64,000 bases of DNA from JAGNRR01 sp965230665 (GTDB taxonomy: Bacteria; Bacteroidota; Bacteroidia; Chitinophagales; Chitinophagaceae): positions 124,001-188,000 of the forward strand of contig CBDDLM010000004.1 in NCBI GenBank assembly GCA_965230665.1, read 5' to 3'. The translations under genes were made by a program, and so were the position numbers. Positions 19,057 to 27,285 of the stretch are shown here, one piece after another. How positions within the stretch are numbered: the first letter of the stretch is position 1; each line of letters starts with the position of its first letter. Under the pieces are notes generated by a model. It made no database searches, had not been told where the DNA came from, and worked only from the letters and a program-made list of their open reading frames with translations.

Positions 19057-19563
19057 TCCATCTTTGAACGCTTGGTTCAACTCTTTATAGTCCAAAGCTC
19101 CTCTTACTCTTTTTAAATAATTCGTCATGATAATCGCTTTTTCGATACGCTTATCTTGAGATTTAAATTTGCCAATTATATAAAGTAAGCTTCGTTGCTT
19201 ACCTGGTGTTAACGCATCAAAATATTGCTTGACTTCTTTATCCTGTAAGAAAATTTCTTCCATTTCACGAGGAAGAGGCATACCATATTCGCTTGTGTCC
19301 GGTTCTAGCTGCACAGATATTTTATCCCCCAATTTAAGGCGCCCCTTTTTCATGCGCTCCTTGTTTAGATTAATAAAATTATAGCCATCCTTCAAGTTAA
19401 GGATAGCGGTACTATAAGCCTCTAAATCATTCACTTTACAAAGCAGCCTTTTCTGTTTTTTCTCTTTGTAAAAAACAGCGATCTCAGTAGGCACTATAAG
19501 ATGATACATATAGATCCGATCATCAGCCATTTTTGCTACTTCAGATTTAAATAGTTTCTTCAA
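19051..19563 (-). CDS. DUF1905/YdeI-OmdA family protein
   Basis: A 170-residue cytoplasmic protein. The N-terminal DUF1905 beta-barrel-like domain (about 3-90) is followed by the OmdA/YdeI helical motif (YFDALTPGKQRSLLYIIGKF and RIEKAIIM). The TTG start at 19563 is preferred over the ATG at 19530 because LFKSEVAKM supplies the expected first strand. It is the last gene of the nusB-to-pcm run, 25 bases after pcm. Members have been linked to bacteriocin or peptide resistance, but biochemical function is not settled. Confidence 0.75.
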   Translation of the reverse strand: MKKLFKSEVAKMADDRIYMYHLIVPTEIAVFYKEKKQKRLLCKVNDLEAYSTAILNLKDGYNFINLNKERMKKGRLKLGDKISVQLEPDTSEYGMPLPREMEEIFLQDKEVKQYFDALTPGKQRSLLYIIGKFKSQDKRIEKAIIMTNYLKRVRGALDYKELNQAFKDGL

Positions 19564-19588
19564 AGTGCTGTAAAGGTAAAAAGAAACT

Positions 19589-20248
19589 TTACTCCGTTCC
19601 CTTTAACATTGGCACGAAGCTAAAGTTCCCAAATGTTTCTTTTTTGATTCCTCCTTTTGGCCCCTTTTTGATTCGTGTCATAATTTGAACATCTCCATTA
19701 TTTACCGGAGCAACTAATATACCATTAGGCTTGAGCTGTTTAAGTAAATCTTCTGGTATAAAAGGAGCGCCAGCCGTAATAATGATCTTATCAAAAGGAC
19801 CATAAGTAGGCAAACCTTTATAACCATCCCCAAAGAAAAATTTGATAAAGGGATATCGTTTCTTGAAGGGATAAAATTTCTGGTTTTCATTATACAATCC
19901 CTCTTGCCTTTCGATCGTATAAACATGAGCACCCAGCTCAGCAAGAATGGTTGCTTGATAAGCACTACCTGTACCCACCTCTAAAACCTTATCCATTTTT
20001 TTTATCTCCAATAGTTCTGTTTGAAATGCGACTGTATAAGGTTGAGAAATAGTCTGCCCACAATGAATATCAAATGCCCGATCTTGATAGGCTATTTTAT
20101 CTAAAGCAGAATCTAAAAAGAAATGTCGAGGCACCGAATTAATCGCATCCAAAACCATTTTGTTTTGAATCCCCTTCTCGATAAGTGTATTGACTAATTT
20201 CTGACGAAGACCTTTATGTCTATACGTATCTTCCTGACGGCTACTCAT
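19589..20248 (-). CDS. pcm: Protein-L-isoaspartate O-methyltransferase
   Basis: A 219-residue SAM-dependent enzyme that methylates abnormal L-isoaspartyl residues to start their repair. Visible features are RHFFLDSALDKIAYQD and the ISQPYTVAFQTELLE substrate loop. The SAM-binding motif I is VLEVGTGSAYQATILAELGA, and DKIIITAGAPFIPEDLL follows. Length is normal for the family. The ATG overlaps the stop of the upstream lipoprotein gene by one base, so it is coupled within the operon. Confidence 0.95.
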   Translation of the reverse strand: MSSRQEDTYRHKGLRQKLVNTLIEKGIQNKMVLDAINSVPRHFFLDSALDKIAYQDRAFDIHCGQTISQPYTVAFQTELLEIKKMDKVLEVGTGSAYQATILAELGAHVYTIERQEGLYNENQKFYPFKKRYPFIKFFFGDGYKGLPTYGPFDKIIITAGAPFIPEDLLKQLKPNGILVAPVNNGDVQIMTRIKKGPKGGIKKETFGNFSFVPMLKGTE

Positions 20249-20577
20249 TATTTTCTATAATATTTGGCGGGGACCGATGTCGTGTTCATTGAATTCGTTA
20301 AAACAAGTGTATCCTCTCCTAAAAATTCATAAGTTAGATAATAAGATTCACTCTCTTTGTCGGTATAAAAAGTCAACCTTTTTTCCGCTGGCTCAATGGC
20401 ATAATCTTGTTCACGTACGCTCACAATAGGACCACGACCTCCACTGTATTTCTTTTCATCATGAAACTCAAACCAAAAATCATCACTTTGCCACTTGGCT
20501 AGTATTCGTTGCTTATCTTGATTTCCGCATGAGCTCATAAAAAAAAGAACGCTGCATGTTAATATTGTTAATCGCAT
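20248..20577 (-). CDS. Small lipoprotein in the coaE-pcm operon
   Basis: A 109-residue protein with a lipoprotein signal peptide (MRLTILTCSVLFFMSSC, lipobox MSSC at residue 17). The mature part is a small beta-rich domain (WQSDDFWFEFHDEKKYSG to LVLTNSMNTTSVPAKYYRK) resembling lipocalin-like single-domain lipoproteins. It overlaps coaE upstream by ten bases and pcm downstream by one, so translation is coupled on both sides. Function unknown. Confidence 0.75.
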   Translation of the reverse strand: MRLTILTCSVLFFMSSCGNQDKQRILAKWQSDDFWFEFHDEKKYSGGRGPIVSVREQDYAIEPAEKRLTFYTDKESESYYLTYEFLGEDTLVLTNSMNTTSVPAKYYRK

Positions 20578-21155
20578 AATGAAATTACTTTAGAGTGAAT
20601 TTTTAATACCTGATCAATTAAAAAATCTTTCGGGCCGTTTTGAATTATATAATCTGCATACTGCACTTTTTCTCCTTCGGACATTTGTTTATCCATTCTC
20701 TTCTTTATTTCTTCCTCACTTTTTTGGTCACGGCTTTTAATTCTACTGATTCTTTCTTCAATTGGCGCTTGCACAAGTATAAGTCCATCCATTTTTTTAT
20801 CCCCTCCGCTTTCTATAAGTAAAGCGGCTTCTTTAATGGCATAAGGGGTCTGTTGATTAGCAAACCACTCCTCGCCTTGTTGAATAACTAAGGGATGGAC
20901 CATAGCATTTAAATCGCGTAAGGCCTGTTGGTTGTTAAAAACAATTTTGGCCATTTCCTGTTTCTGAAATTGCCCATCGACATATATGTGACCTCCAAAT
21001 CGGTCTATGACTTGCTCTTTTAACCAAGCATTTGTATCATACAAGGACTTTGCTTCTCGATCAGCATCAAAAGTTGGTATCCCTAGCACATTGAATACCT
21101 TACAAACAGTAGATTTCCCTGTTCCGATACCACCTGTAATGCCAATTTTCAGCAT
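20568..21155 (-). CDS. coaE: Dephospho-CoA kinase
   Basis: A 195-residue kinase for the last step of coenzyme A synthesis (ATP plus dephospho-CoA). The P-loop GITGGIGTGKST begins at residue 5. DADREAKSLYD supplies the substrate-binding acidic residues, HPLVIQQGEEW matches the CoA-domain region, and DGLILVQAPIEERISRIKSRD contains the lid arginines. Length is as expected. It lies in the conserved nusB-yajC-coaE order. Confidence 0.95.
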   Translation of the reverse strand: MLKIGITGGIGTGKSTVCKVFNVLGIPTFDADREAKSLYDTNAWLKEQVIDRFGGHIYVDGQFQKQEMAKIVFNNQQALRDLNAMVHPLVIQQGEEWFANQQTPYAIKEAALLIESGGDKKMDGLILVQAPIEERISRIKSRDQKSEEEIKKRMDKQMSEGEKVQYADYIIQNGPKDFLIDQVLKIHSKVISLCD

Positions 21156-21161
21156 CAGAAA

Positions 21162-21512
21162 CTAAGCATTTGTAGCTTTATTCGCTTTATCACGTAAAGC
21201 CTTTGTCATTTCCATACTGATAGCAGAGCGTTCCATTTTCACCACATTGTTTCTTCCAAGTTCTACTTGTATAGTACCATCTTCATTCGAACGTATGATT
21301 TTACCATGTAAACCAGAAATCGTGATAATAGCATCACCTTCGTTGTTGCTATTAGCAAACTCTTTTTGTTGCTTGGCCTTTTTCATTTGAGGACGAATCA
21401 TGAAAAAATAAAGTACGGCCACCATGGCTAACATAATTACCATGTTAATCGTACCGCTGCCTTTTCCGGCTTCTCCTTGCCCTGCCATCAGGATAATAAA
21501 TAAATCTGTCAT
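21162..21512 (-). CDS. yajC: Preprotein translocase subunit YajC
   Basis: A 116-residue protein with one transmembrane helix (about 21-42, TINMVIMLAMVAVLYFFMI) followed by the YajC signature RPQMKKAKQQKEF and a small SH3-like beta domain (GDAIITISGLHGKI, IQVELGRNNVVKMERSAI). YajC accompanies SecDF in the inner-membrane secretion machinery. It sits six bases upstream of coaE in the operon. In many Bacteroidota a YbbR-like gene lies between yajC and coaE; none is present here. Confidence 0.95.
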   Translation of the reverse strand: MTDLFIILMAGQGEAGKGSGTINMVIMLAMVAVLYFFMIRPQMKKAKQQKEFANSNNEGDAIITISGLHGKIIRSNEDGTIQVELGRNNVVKMERSAISMEMTKALRDKANKATNA

Positions 21513-21546
21513 TGCTTGTTTTAATAATTATATAAAAAATGTTGGC

Positions 21547-22035
21547 CTATTGTACTTTGGCCAATATCGTTAATCGGTATTTAGATGGAACTCCATTCGT
21601 AGTAATCTGTACATTTTTTTCATTATAACCAGGTCTTCCCTGACTATTAAAAGTCACCTTCATGATTCCTACACCTCCAGGTGGTATGGGTTTCAAGTCG
21701 TATTCTGGTACTGTACATCCACAAGACCCTTTGGCATGTGTTATGATTACTTCTTTGGTTCCTTTATTCGTGTACTCAAACTCATGTTGTATAACCTCTC
21801 CCTCTTTGATCGTTCCAAAGTCATGGATGGTATCCTCGAAAACGAGTAGGCCAGACTGCGTCATATCAGCTTCTCCTGCTTCACTATTTGGGTTGTTTAC
21901 CAAATCTGATGACAAAACTTCTTCACCAGCTTCCAGTTCCTGGTTAGACACGTTCGTATCTGGATTGTCTTTACAAGCAGCAAGAATCAATAATGAGGCA
22001 ATAAAAAGAGTAAATAAGTTTTTTTTCAAATACAT
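21547..22035 (-). CDS. DUF1573 family lipoprotein
   Basis: A 162-residue lipoprotein from the ATG at 22035. Two earlier in-frame ATGs (22053, 22062) would give an overlong signal; MYLKKNLFTLFIASLLILAAC is a normal length with lipobox LAAC. The mature part contains the DUF1573 Ig-like domain (residues about 65-160): FEDTIHDFGTIKEGEVIQHE, EFEYTNKGTKEVIITHAKGS, CGCTVPEYDLKPIPPG, and VQITTNG. This gene follows nusB in most Bacteroidota. The fold resembles ASPM-SPD-2-Hydin/HYDIN domains; role in the envelope is unknown. Confidence 0.9.
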   Translation of the reverse strand: MYLKKNLFTLFIASLLILAACKDNPDTNVSNQELEAGEEVLSSDLVNNPNSEAGEADMTQSGLLVFEDTIHDFGTIKEGEVIQHEFEYTNKGTKEVIITHAKGSCGCTVPEYDLKPIPPGGVGIMKVTFNSQGRPGYNEKNVQITTNGVPSKYRLTILAKVQ

Positions 22036-22068
22036 TTTACAAAAATATTTCATTGTTCGCATTTTTTT

Positions 22069-22989
22069 CTAAGAATGCTTTCTAAGTTCTCCTTGACGTT
22101 CTAAATCTTTTCTTAAATTATCAAGTACCCCATTAATGAATTGACCGCTTTGGTCTGTACTATACATCTTGCCAATATCTATATACTCATTAATAGATAC
22201 TTTAACAGGAATTTCGGGAAAGAATAAAAGCTCTGCCAGACCTAACCTTAATAAGATTGTATCGATAATAGCAACGCGTTCTGCGTCCCAGTTTTTTAGT
22301 TTAGGAGCGATTAAGCTGTTCAAGTACTCATACTTATCACAATAGGTTGTCAATAACTCTTCAGCAAAATCAATTTTTTCTGCAGTTAGTGTATTCCGAA
22401 ATACTATTTTATTCGGCTGTTTTATAAGCAAGCCAAGCCAACGTTGAATTACTTCAATGTCATCCTCCCAATTAATAAAACGCTCATCAAAAAATTCACT
22501 GGCCAACTCACCAGTTGCAATAGTATATTCCGCTGTACGCAAAATCAAATGTTCTATAAGCTCGGGCTGTTCTTTATCCACAAGATAGGCTTTGTACTCT
22601 TCCGTCTCTTTTAGGTCATAAAACGTCTTTTTAATCAGCTCTTCCGGAAAAATATGCTGTAAGGCATTATCTTTTACAGAATTAGTAAACGACTCATTGG
22701 ACTTTAATTTCTCCACAAATGACATACGGGCAACGTCGGTATCCACATGGGTTTGGTTCTCTCGAACATACTTCGAGGCTTCCTTATTAGCGTATATTAA
22801 ACTGTAATCAAATACCTTAAGTATGAACAAGGCTAACACAGTAAAAGAAGCTTCGGTACTATTGGCATCCTTCGTAAACCTCTTTCTGAAATAGCCCGTA
22901 TCATGCTGGGTTTCGTCACCTAAACTATACAACAATTGAAAAATCTTGATCCTAATTTGTCTTCTACTAAACTGATTCTTTGCCGACAT
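22069..22989 (-). CDS. nusB: Transcription antitermination factor NusB (long Bacteroidota form)
   Basis: A 306-residue protein from the ATG at 22989; the -7 element TACCTTTG at 23015-23022 rules out the TTG at 23010. The N-terminus has RRQIRIKIFQLLYSL. The C-terminal NusB domain (about 170-300) carries NWDAERVAIIDTILLRLGLAELLFF and PVKVSINEYIDIGKMYSTDQSGQFINGVLDNL. NusB with NusE binds boxA RNA for rRNA antitermination. Bacteroidota versions have a long N-terminal extension like this one. First gene of the operon running to the YdeI-like gene. Confidence 0.93.
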   Translation of the reverse strand: MSAKNQFSRRQIRIKIFQLLYSLGDETQHDTGYFRKRFTKDANSTEASFTVLALFILKVFDYSLIYANKEASKYVRENQTHVDTDVARMSFVEKLKSNESFTNSVKDNALQHIFPEELIKKTFYDLKETEEYKAYLVDKEQPELIEHLILRTAEYTIATGELASEFFDERFINWEDDIEVIQRWLGLLIKQPNKIVFRNTLTAEKIDFAEELLTTYCDKYEYLNSLIAPKLKNWDAERVAIIDTILLRLGLAELLFFPEIPVKVSINEYIDIGKMYSTDQSGQFINGVLDNLRKDLERQGELRKHS

Positions 22990-23014
22990 GATTCTTTTTT
23001 CAAAAAACAAGATG

Positions 23015-23022
23015 CAAAGGTA
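23015..23022 (-). promoter_or_regulatory. -7 promoter element of the nusB operon (TACCTTTG)
   Basis: Read on the minus strand, TACCTTTG fits TAnnTTTG exactly and ends 25 bases before the nusB ATG. No clear TTTG lies 19-21 nt further upstream. Confidence 0.5.
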
Positions 23023-23194
23023 AGTTGTTAACTTGAAGAAGGCTTATAAAAAACCATTCTTCCTCAAGTTTATTCGAAAATGTTGATAGTTAGCACTTTG
23101 TGAAAAATAAAGATAACAATTATTATAATTAGAAGTTAATAACACTTACATTAGCTATCATTACAGACCGTGTTAACGACTAATTAATTGTATT

Positions 23195-24115
23195 GTGTTT
23201 ATAAATAATAATCTTCGAGTCAAAATCGATGAGGAGTTTAAAATCTTATGGATCGGAGTGGACTTACAGGATAAGCTCTGCTATTCTATGAAGTTTTTGG
23301 ATAACCTCACTTATGTAAAGGACCTTATTGTCTATTTCATTAAAAAAGAAGACATAAAATATGTTGTCGCCTACTCTTTGAATAAAGGGGTTTGGAACTT
23401 GGGTGGTGATTTAGAATATTTTGTTGACTGCATAAAAAAAGGTAAGAAAAATGACTTGAAGGATTATGCCTATAAGTGCATAGACTTAGTTTATAATTAC
23501 AATAACTCTTATGATCTTGATGTATTCTCGACCTGCGTAGTGCAAGGAAATGCCTTTGGTGGAGGGTTTGAAAGTGCGCTATCGGGTAATTATATCCTAG
23601 CTGAAGAATCAGCAAAATTTTCTTTCCCAGAAATTATCTTCGGTACTTTTCCAGGTATGGGTGCTTATAGCTTCCTTACGAAACGTGTAGGCTACCAAAT
23701 GGCTCATGAAATTATCAATAGCAATAAGACCTACACAGCTAGTGATATTCATGAGATGCGTATTATAGATAAGGTATGCGAAGATGGCCATGGGCTCAGT
23801 GAGATGTCTCTTATGATAAAAAATGGTGAACTCGAAAAATATATTTCTGATCCATTTCTCAATATTTGCAATAAAGTATCCAAGCAAGAGCTGATCGATG
23901 TAGTTGATGTATGGGTAGATAAAGCATTTACCCTTACAGATAATAACATTCGTCGAATGTCTAAACTAGCAAATTTCCAAAGCCGTAAGATCAAACGAGA
24001 TACGGAAATGGAGCCCAAAATTGAACGGGAAATGCGTATTGCTCAGGCTGAAACGATTATAACTACATCCTTTCATGATGAAGAAAAGAGCGGCAATGAG
24101 GATACGGGTACCTAG
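23195..24115 (+). CDS. RpfF-like crotonase-fold protein, candidate DSF-family signal synthase
   Basis: A 306-residue enoyl-CoA hydratase-superfamily protein, with GTG at 23195 the only reasonable start. The sequence follows the RpfF pattern closely: WNLGGDLEYF (68-77), DYAYKCIDLVY, VVQGNAFGGGFESALSGNYI with E126, AEESAKFSFPEIIF with E146, and FPGMGAYSFLTKRVG. The two glutamates are 20 residues apart, as are RpfF Glu141 and Glu161, which perform dehydration and thioester cleavage to make cis-2-unsaturated fatty acid signals. Ordinary crotonases lack this pairing and the FPGMGAYSFL block. No sensor kinase or RpfG-like gene is adjacent. Product identity is inferred. Confidence 0.8.
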   Translation: MFINNNLRVKIDEEFKILWIGVDLQDKLCYSMKFLDNLTYVKDLIVYFIKKEDIKYVVAYSLNKGVWNLGGDLEYFVDCIKKGKKNDLKDYAYKCIDLVYNYNNSYDLDVFSTCVVQGNAFGGGFESALSGNYILAEESAKFSFPEIIFGTFPGMGAYSFLTKRVGYQMAHEIINSNKTYTASDIHEMRIIDKVCEDGHGLSEMSLMIKNGELEKYISDPFLNICNKVSKQELIDVVDVWVDKAFTLTDNNIRRMSKLANFQSRKIKRDTEMEPKIEREMRIAQAETIITTSFHDEEKSGNEDTGT

Positions 24116-24221
24116 TTAATGCACTTTTTTAGTGTCATTTAAGAATCATAATTATTCTTATAAACTTGTTCATCCCTCTTTTTTTCGTTAATTTAGCTTG
24201 CATAAATTTAAAAAATCAAAG

Positions 24222-25127
24222 ATGAAAAGAGTATTATCATTATGTTTAGTAGCTGCGATGCTTTTCGGTTTAGGTTCTTGTACTAAAGAAGCTCCGAATC
24301 AAGGTGGCCAAAACCCGTTTTATGTACCTGGTGGCACAACCAATCCTCCTGGAGGTGGTGTTGACCCAGAACCTGTTCCAACCATGCCTGTAGGTGAGGT
24401 TCCTGGATCATTTACTAAAAAAGTTGTTCTTGAAGAGAATACTGGTGAATGGTGTGGCTGGTGCCCAGAAGGTGCCAAAGTTATGGAAGATGCTATTGCA
24501 GCTAATCCTGGTAAAGTAGTTGGTATTGCGATTCACGATGGTGATCCAATGGAAGTAGCTGCTTACAATACTTGGCAGAAAGGTCTTACTGGTGTTAGTG
24601 GTTTCCCAAGTGGCAGTGTACAACGTGCAGATGCTTCAAACCGAGGATCTTGGATGGGAGAAATTAATACAGCTCTTGGCTTAACTGCTGATTGTGGTAT
24701 TGCTATGGTAACTTCTGAATCAGGTGGAATGCTTGACGTAGACGTATATGTTGGTTACAACGCACCAATCTCAGGTGATACAAAAATTTCTATTGCAATT
24801 ATTGAGAATGATGTACCACAATCTTCTCCAGGTGCACAATCTAACTATTCTTCTAGTGTAGTAGTTGATGCAAACTGGAAGCACTCTCACGTATTCCGTG
24901 GCATGGTTACTGCTAATGAAGGTGATGCGATTGATTTAAGCTCTTCTGAGAAGTATACAAAAGTATCATTCAAAGGTGTTGATCTGAACAGCATGAAAAT
25001 TGGTGAAATGAGTAATGTACATGTGGCAGCTTTTGTAAACCTAAACAGTGGTGCTTCTACTCCTTCTAAGCGTGATATCCTAAATGCTCAAGAAGCTGGA
25101 TTGAACGAAACTAAAAAGTGGGATTAA
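24222..25127 (+). CDS. Omp28-family lipoprotein with WCGWC thioredoxin-like motif (copy 1)
   Basis: A 301-residue lipoprotein from the ATG at 24222; a TTG at 24198 is in frame but precedes the signal peptide. The signal ends at LGSC (lipobox). A Pro/Gly-rich linker (residues about 25-55) precedes the Omp28-type domain: FTKKVVLEENTGEWCGWCPEG with a CxxC pair, as in thioredoxin folds. GVSGFPSGSVQR follows, and the C-terminus ends VHVAAFVNLNSG to NAQEAGLNETKKWD. Omp28 proteins are outer-membrane lipoproteins of Bacteroidota. The next gene is a tandem copy with near-identical first 45 residues. Confidence 0.88.
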   Translation: MKRVLSLCLVAAMLFGLGSCTKEAPNQGGQNPFYVPGGTTNPPGGGVDPEPVPTMPVGEVPGSFTKKVVLEENTGEWCGWCPEGAKVMEDAIAANPGKVVGIAIHDGDPMEVAAYNTWQKGLTGVSGFPSGSVQRADASNRGSWMGEINTALGLTADCGIAMVTSESGGMLDVDVYVGYNAPISGDTKISIAIIENDVPQSSPGAQSNYSSSVVVDANWKHSHVFRGMVTANEGDAIDLSSSEKYTKVSFKGVDLNSMKIGEMSNVHVAAFVNLNSGASTPSKRDILNAQEAGLNETKKWD

Positions 25128-25153
25128 TACTTTTTTAATTTTATAATAAATTG

Positions 25154-25180
25154 CCTCCAACATATGTTGGAGGTTTTTTT
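25154..25180 (+). terminator. Rho-independent terminator of Omp28 copy 1
   Basis: Perfect inverted repeat with arms CCTCCAACAT and ATGTTGGAGG (25154-25173) followed by seven T (25174-25180), 27 bases after the stop of copy 1. Confidence 0.9.
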
Positions 25181-25249
25181 TATATTTCACAAACGTTTTA
25201 TTAACTTAGTACGTCTACTAGTATAGAATATTCACTAAACATTAGAATT

Positions 25250-26194
25250 ATGAAAAAAGTACTCTCGTTTTGTCTTGTAGCCGCCATGCTTTTTGGCTTA
25301 GGCTCTTGTACTAAAGAGGCGCCGAACCAAGGTGGCCAAAACCCTTATTACGTTCCTGGTGGAACAACTAATCCTCCTGGAGGTGGTGTTGACCCAGAAC
25401 CTACTCCTACTTCTCCCGTAGGTGATGTTCCTTCAACATTTACAAAGAAAATTATTATTGAAAAGATGACTGGAGAATGGTGTGGTGCTTGTCCAAATGG
25501 TGGTACCGTGATAGATGGTATTGTTAGCTCTAATGCAGGTAAAGTATTTGCTGCAGCATGGCAGATGTCAAATGGGGATCCATTTGAGATTCCAGAAGCT
25601 AAAACTTGGCGTAGTCATATCTCTGCTGGTGCAGGTGTAAGCAGCTTTAGCTTCCCTAGCGCTTCTGTAAATCGTGCGCCTTCTATCAGCTCTAACTATA
25701 TGGGTGCTGCTCTAGATGTAAACTCTGGTGGAAACTGGGCGACTCAAACAAGTACAGCTCTAGCTAAAAAAGCAGAATGTGGCCTTGCTCTTGTTACTTC
25801 AGAAGAAAGTGATAAAATTGACGTAGATGTATACGTTGGATTTAACAATGCTATTACAACTTCTAATACCTATGTAACCGTTTACCTTATAGAAGATGAT
25901 GTTCCAGAAAGTTCAGTAGGTGCACAATCAGGAGCTCCTGACGGTTATAAGCATAAGCATATGGTGCGTGACGTACTAACAGCAGAACTTGGTGATGCTG
26001 TAGATTTAACGAGCACAACAGCAGACAAATATGTAAAACTCGAAATTAAAGGTTTTGATATCGCCGGCAAATATCACGACAAGAAGAACTTAAAGATTTT
26101 GGCCTTTGTAAATATCAAAGAGTCTAAAGCTGACCAGCTTGATGTGTTAAATGCTCAGGAAGTTGATTTAGGTGAAACGCAGAAGTTTGACTAA
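25250..26194 (+). CDS. Omp28-family lipoprotein with WCGAC thioredoxin-like motif (copy 2)
   Basis: A 314-residue lipoprotein paralogous to the gene before it. The signal peptide, lipobox (LGSC) and the following Gly/Pro-rich linker are almost identical between the copies. The domain after it has diverged: TKKIIIEKMTGEWCGACPNGG (CxxC), FSFPSASVNR, DVDVYVGFNN, VYLIEDDVPESSVGAQSG and the terminal NAQEVDLGETQKFD. The likely fold is thioredoxin-like, surface exposed. It is a tandem duplicate that includes the terminator (see findings). The redox role of the CxxC is inferred. Confidence 0.88.
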   Translation: MKKVLSFCLVAAMLFGLGSCTKEAPNQGGQNPYYVPGGTTNPPGGGVDPEPTPTSPVGDVPSTFTKKIIIEKMTGEWCGACPNGGTVIDGIVSSNAGKVFAAAWQMSNGDPFEIPEAKTWRSHISAGAGVSSFSFPSASVNRAPSISSNYMGAALDVNSGGNWATQTSTALAKKAECGLALVTSEESDKIDVDVYVGFNNAITTSNTYVTVYLIEDDVPESSVGAQSGAPDGYKHKHMVRDVLTAELGDAVDLTSTTADKYVKLEIKGFDIAGKYHDKKNLKILAFVNIKESKADQLDVLNAQEVDLGETQKFD

Positions 26195-26231
26195 TTATCA
26201 TCGACGATAGATAAAATTATTATAATTCCAG

Positions 26232-26264
26232 TCGCCTCCAACTCCTGTTGGAGGCGATTTTTTT
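26232..26264 (+). terminator. Rho-independent terminator of Omp28 copy 2
   Basis: Stem arms TCGCCTCCAAC (26232-26242) and GTTGGAGGCGA (26247-26257) with loop TCCT, followed by a T run. It shares the CCTCCAAC core with the terminator of copy 1. The T run merges into the -7 element of the next gene. Confidence 0.9.
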
Positions 26265-26271
26265 ATATTTG
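26264..26271 (+). promoter_or_regulatory. -7 promoter element abutting a terminator (TATATTTG)
   Basis: TATATTTG matches TAnnTTTG, starts at the end of the terminator T run and is nine bases before the ATG at 26281, so transcription would begin almost at the start codon. No clear -33 match. Confidence 0.5.
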
Positions 26272-26280
26272 CGAGGCAGA

Positions 26281-27207
26281 ATGACTAACTCAAAACGTAT
26301 TGCCTTTAAGGCTATTGGTATTTTCCTAAACTTACTGATCGGTATTAATTTTCTCCTATCCGCATATGCCAAAATTCCATCAATAGAAGTATTTGGCTGG
26401 ACAATCGCTGAATCAACTCCTTTTAATTGGACAATTGCCGAATGGTTGGCCAGACTTATTATAGGTCTTGAGCTATTTCTAGGTGTTCTATTTATACTAC
26501 AATTCTTTATACGCAAAGTTGCGATACCACTATCTGCATTGCTGCTTATTGTGTTTTCGGTTTATCTAGCTTATGTACTTTCAGTATACGGCAATGAAGC
26601 AAACTGTGGCTGTTATGGCGAGATGATTCCACTTACGACCAAGGAATCATTATTAAAAAATGGTGTGATCTTGATGCTCATTTTTATTAGTTCTAAATTT
26701 CTTTTTCAAATCAAGTTTCGGTTTCAGAAATGGATCACCCTTCTTTTATTGGCAGTCTCCTTTGGGTTTCCGTTCTATTTCTCCCCACCGGCTAGCATTA
26801 CCATCTTTGACAAGAAGGAAATTAAGAATAAAAACTTTCCAATTCATCTGATATCAAAAGATCCAAACTATGTAGTCGCAAAAAAGAAAATTGTGGCTAT
26901 GGTAAGCCCCACCTGTAAATATTGCAAAAAGGCTGCAAAACGTATGAGCATCATAAAAAAAAGAAATCCTGAGATCCCCTTCCAATTTGTTATGGCCGGT
27001 CATCGTGATCATCTCGCTGCTTTCTTGGAAGAAACACGCTCGGATAATATCCCATTAGTATTTATGGATAGTGTAGCAGATTTTCAGAAACTGAACGGAC
27101 GTAACGGAGTACCAACGATTAAATGGATAGAGGATAGCACAGTTGTCAATACATCAACCTATTTCTCCTTGAGCGAAAATGAAATTCTTGACTGGCTTAA
27201 AGAATAG
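26281..27207 (+). CDS. MauE/DoxX-like membrane protein fused to a thioredoxin-like domain
   Basis: A 308-residue protein from the ATG at 26281, nine bases after a -7 element. The N-terminal half has about five transmembrane helices (residues about 8-28, 55-80, 83-103, 120-140, 150-168). The MauE/DoxX-type segment NCGCYGEMIPLTTKESLLKN lies between helices 3 and 4. The C-terminal half (about 195-308) is a thioredoxin-like domain with VAMVSPTCKYCKKAAKRM (CxxC) and GVPTIKWIEDSTVV (cis-Pro). MauE-like proteins and their VKOR-like relatives move electrons across membranes for disulfide chemistry. It lies directly downstream of two CxxC Omp28 lipoproteins. Confidence 0.8.
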   Translation: MTNSKRIAFKAIGIFLNLLIGINFLLSAYAKIPSIEVFGWTIAESTPFNWTIAEWLARLIIGLELFLGVLFILQFFIRKVAIPLSALLLIVFSVYLAYVLSVYGNEANCGCYGEMIPLTTKESLLKNGVILMLIFISSKFLFQIKFRFQKWITLLLLAVSFGFPFYFSPPASITIFDKKEIKNKNFPIHLISKDPNYVVAKKKIVAMVSPTCKYCKKAAKRMSIIKKRNPEIPFQFVMAGHRDHLAAFLEETRSDNIPLVFMDSVADFQKLNGRNGVPTIKWIEDSTVVNTSTYFSLSENEILDWLKE

Positions 27208-27285
27208 CACGAATGTTATCCCTTATCTTCTAAAATGAGAAAGGTATAAGTTGTATATCCCAAAGTTTTCCTACATTTTTGCTGC

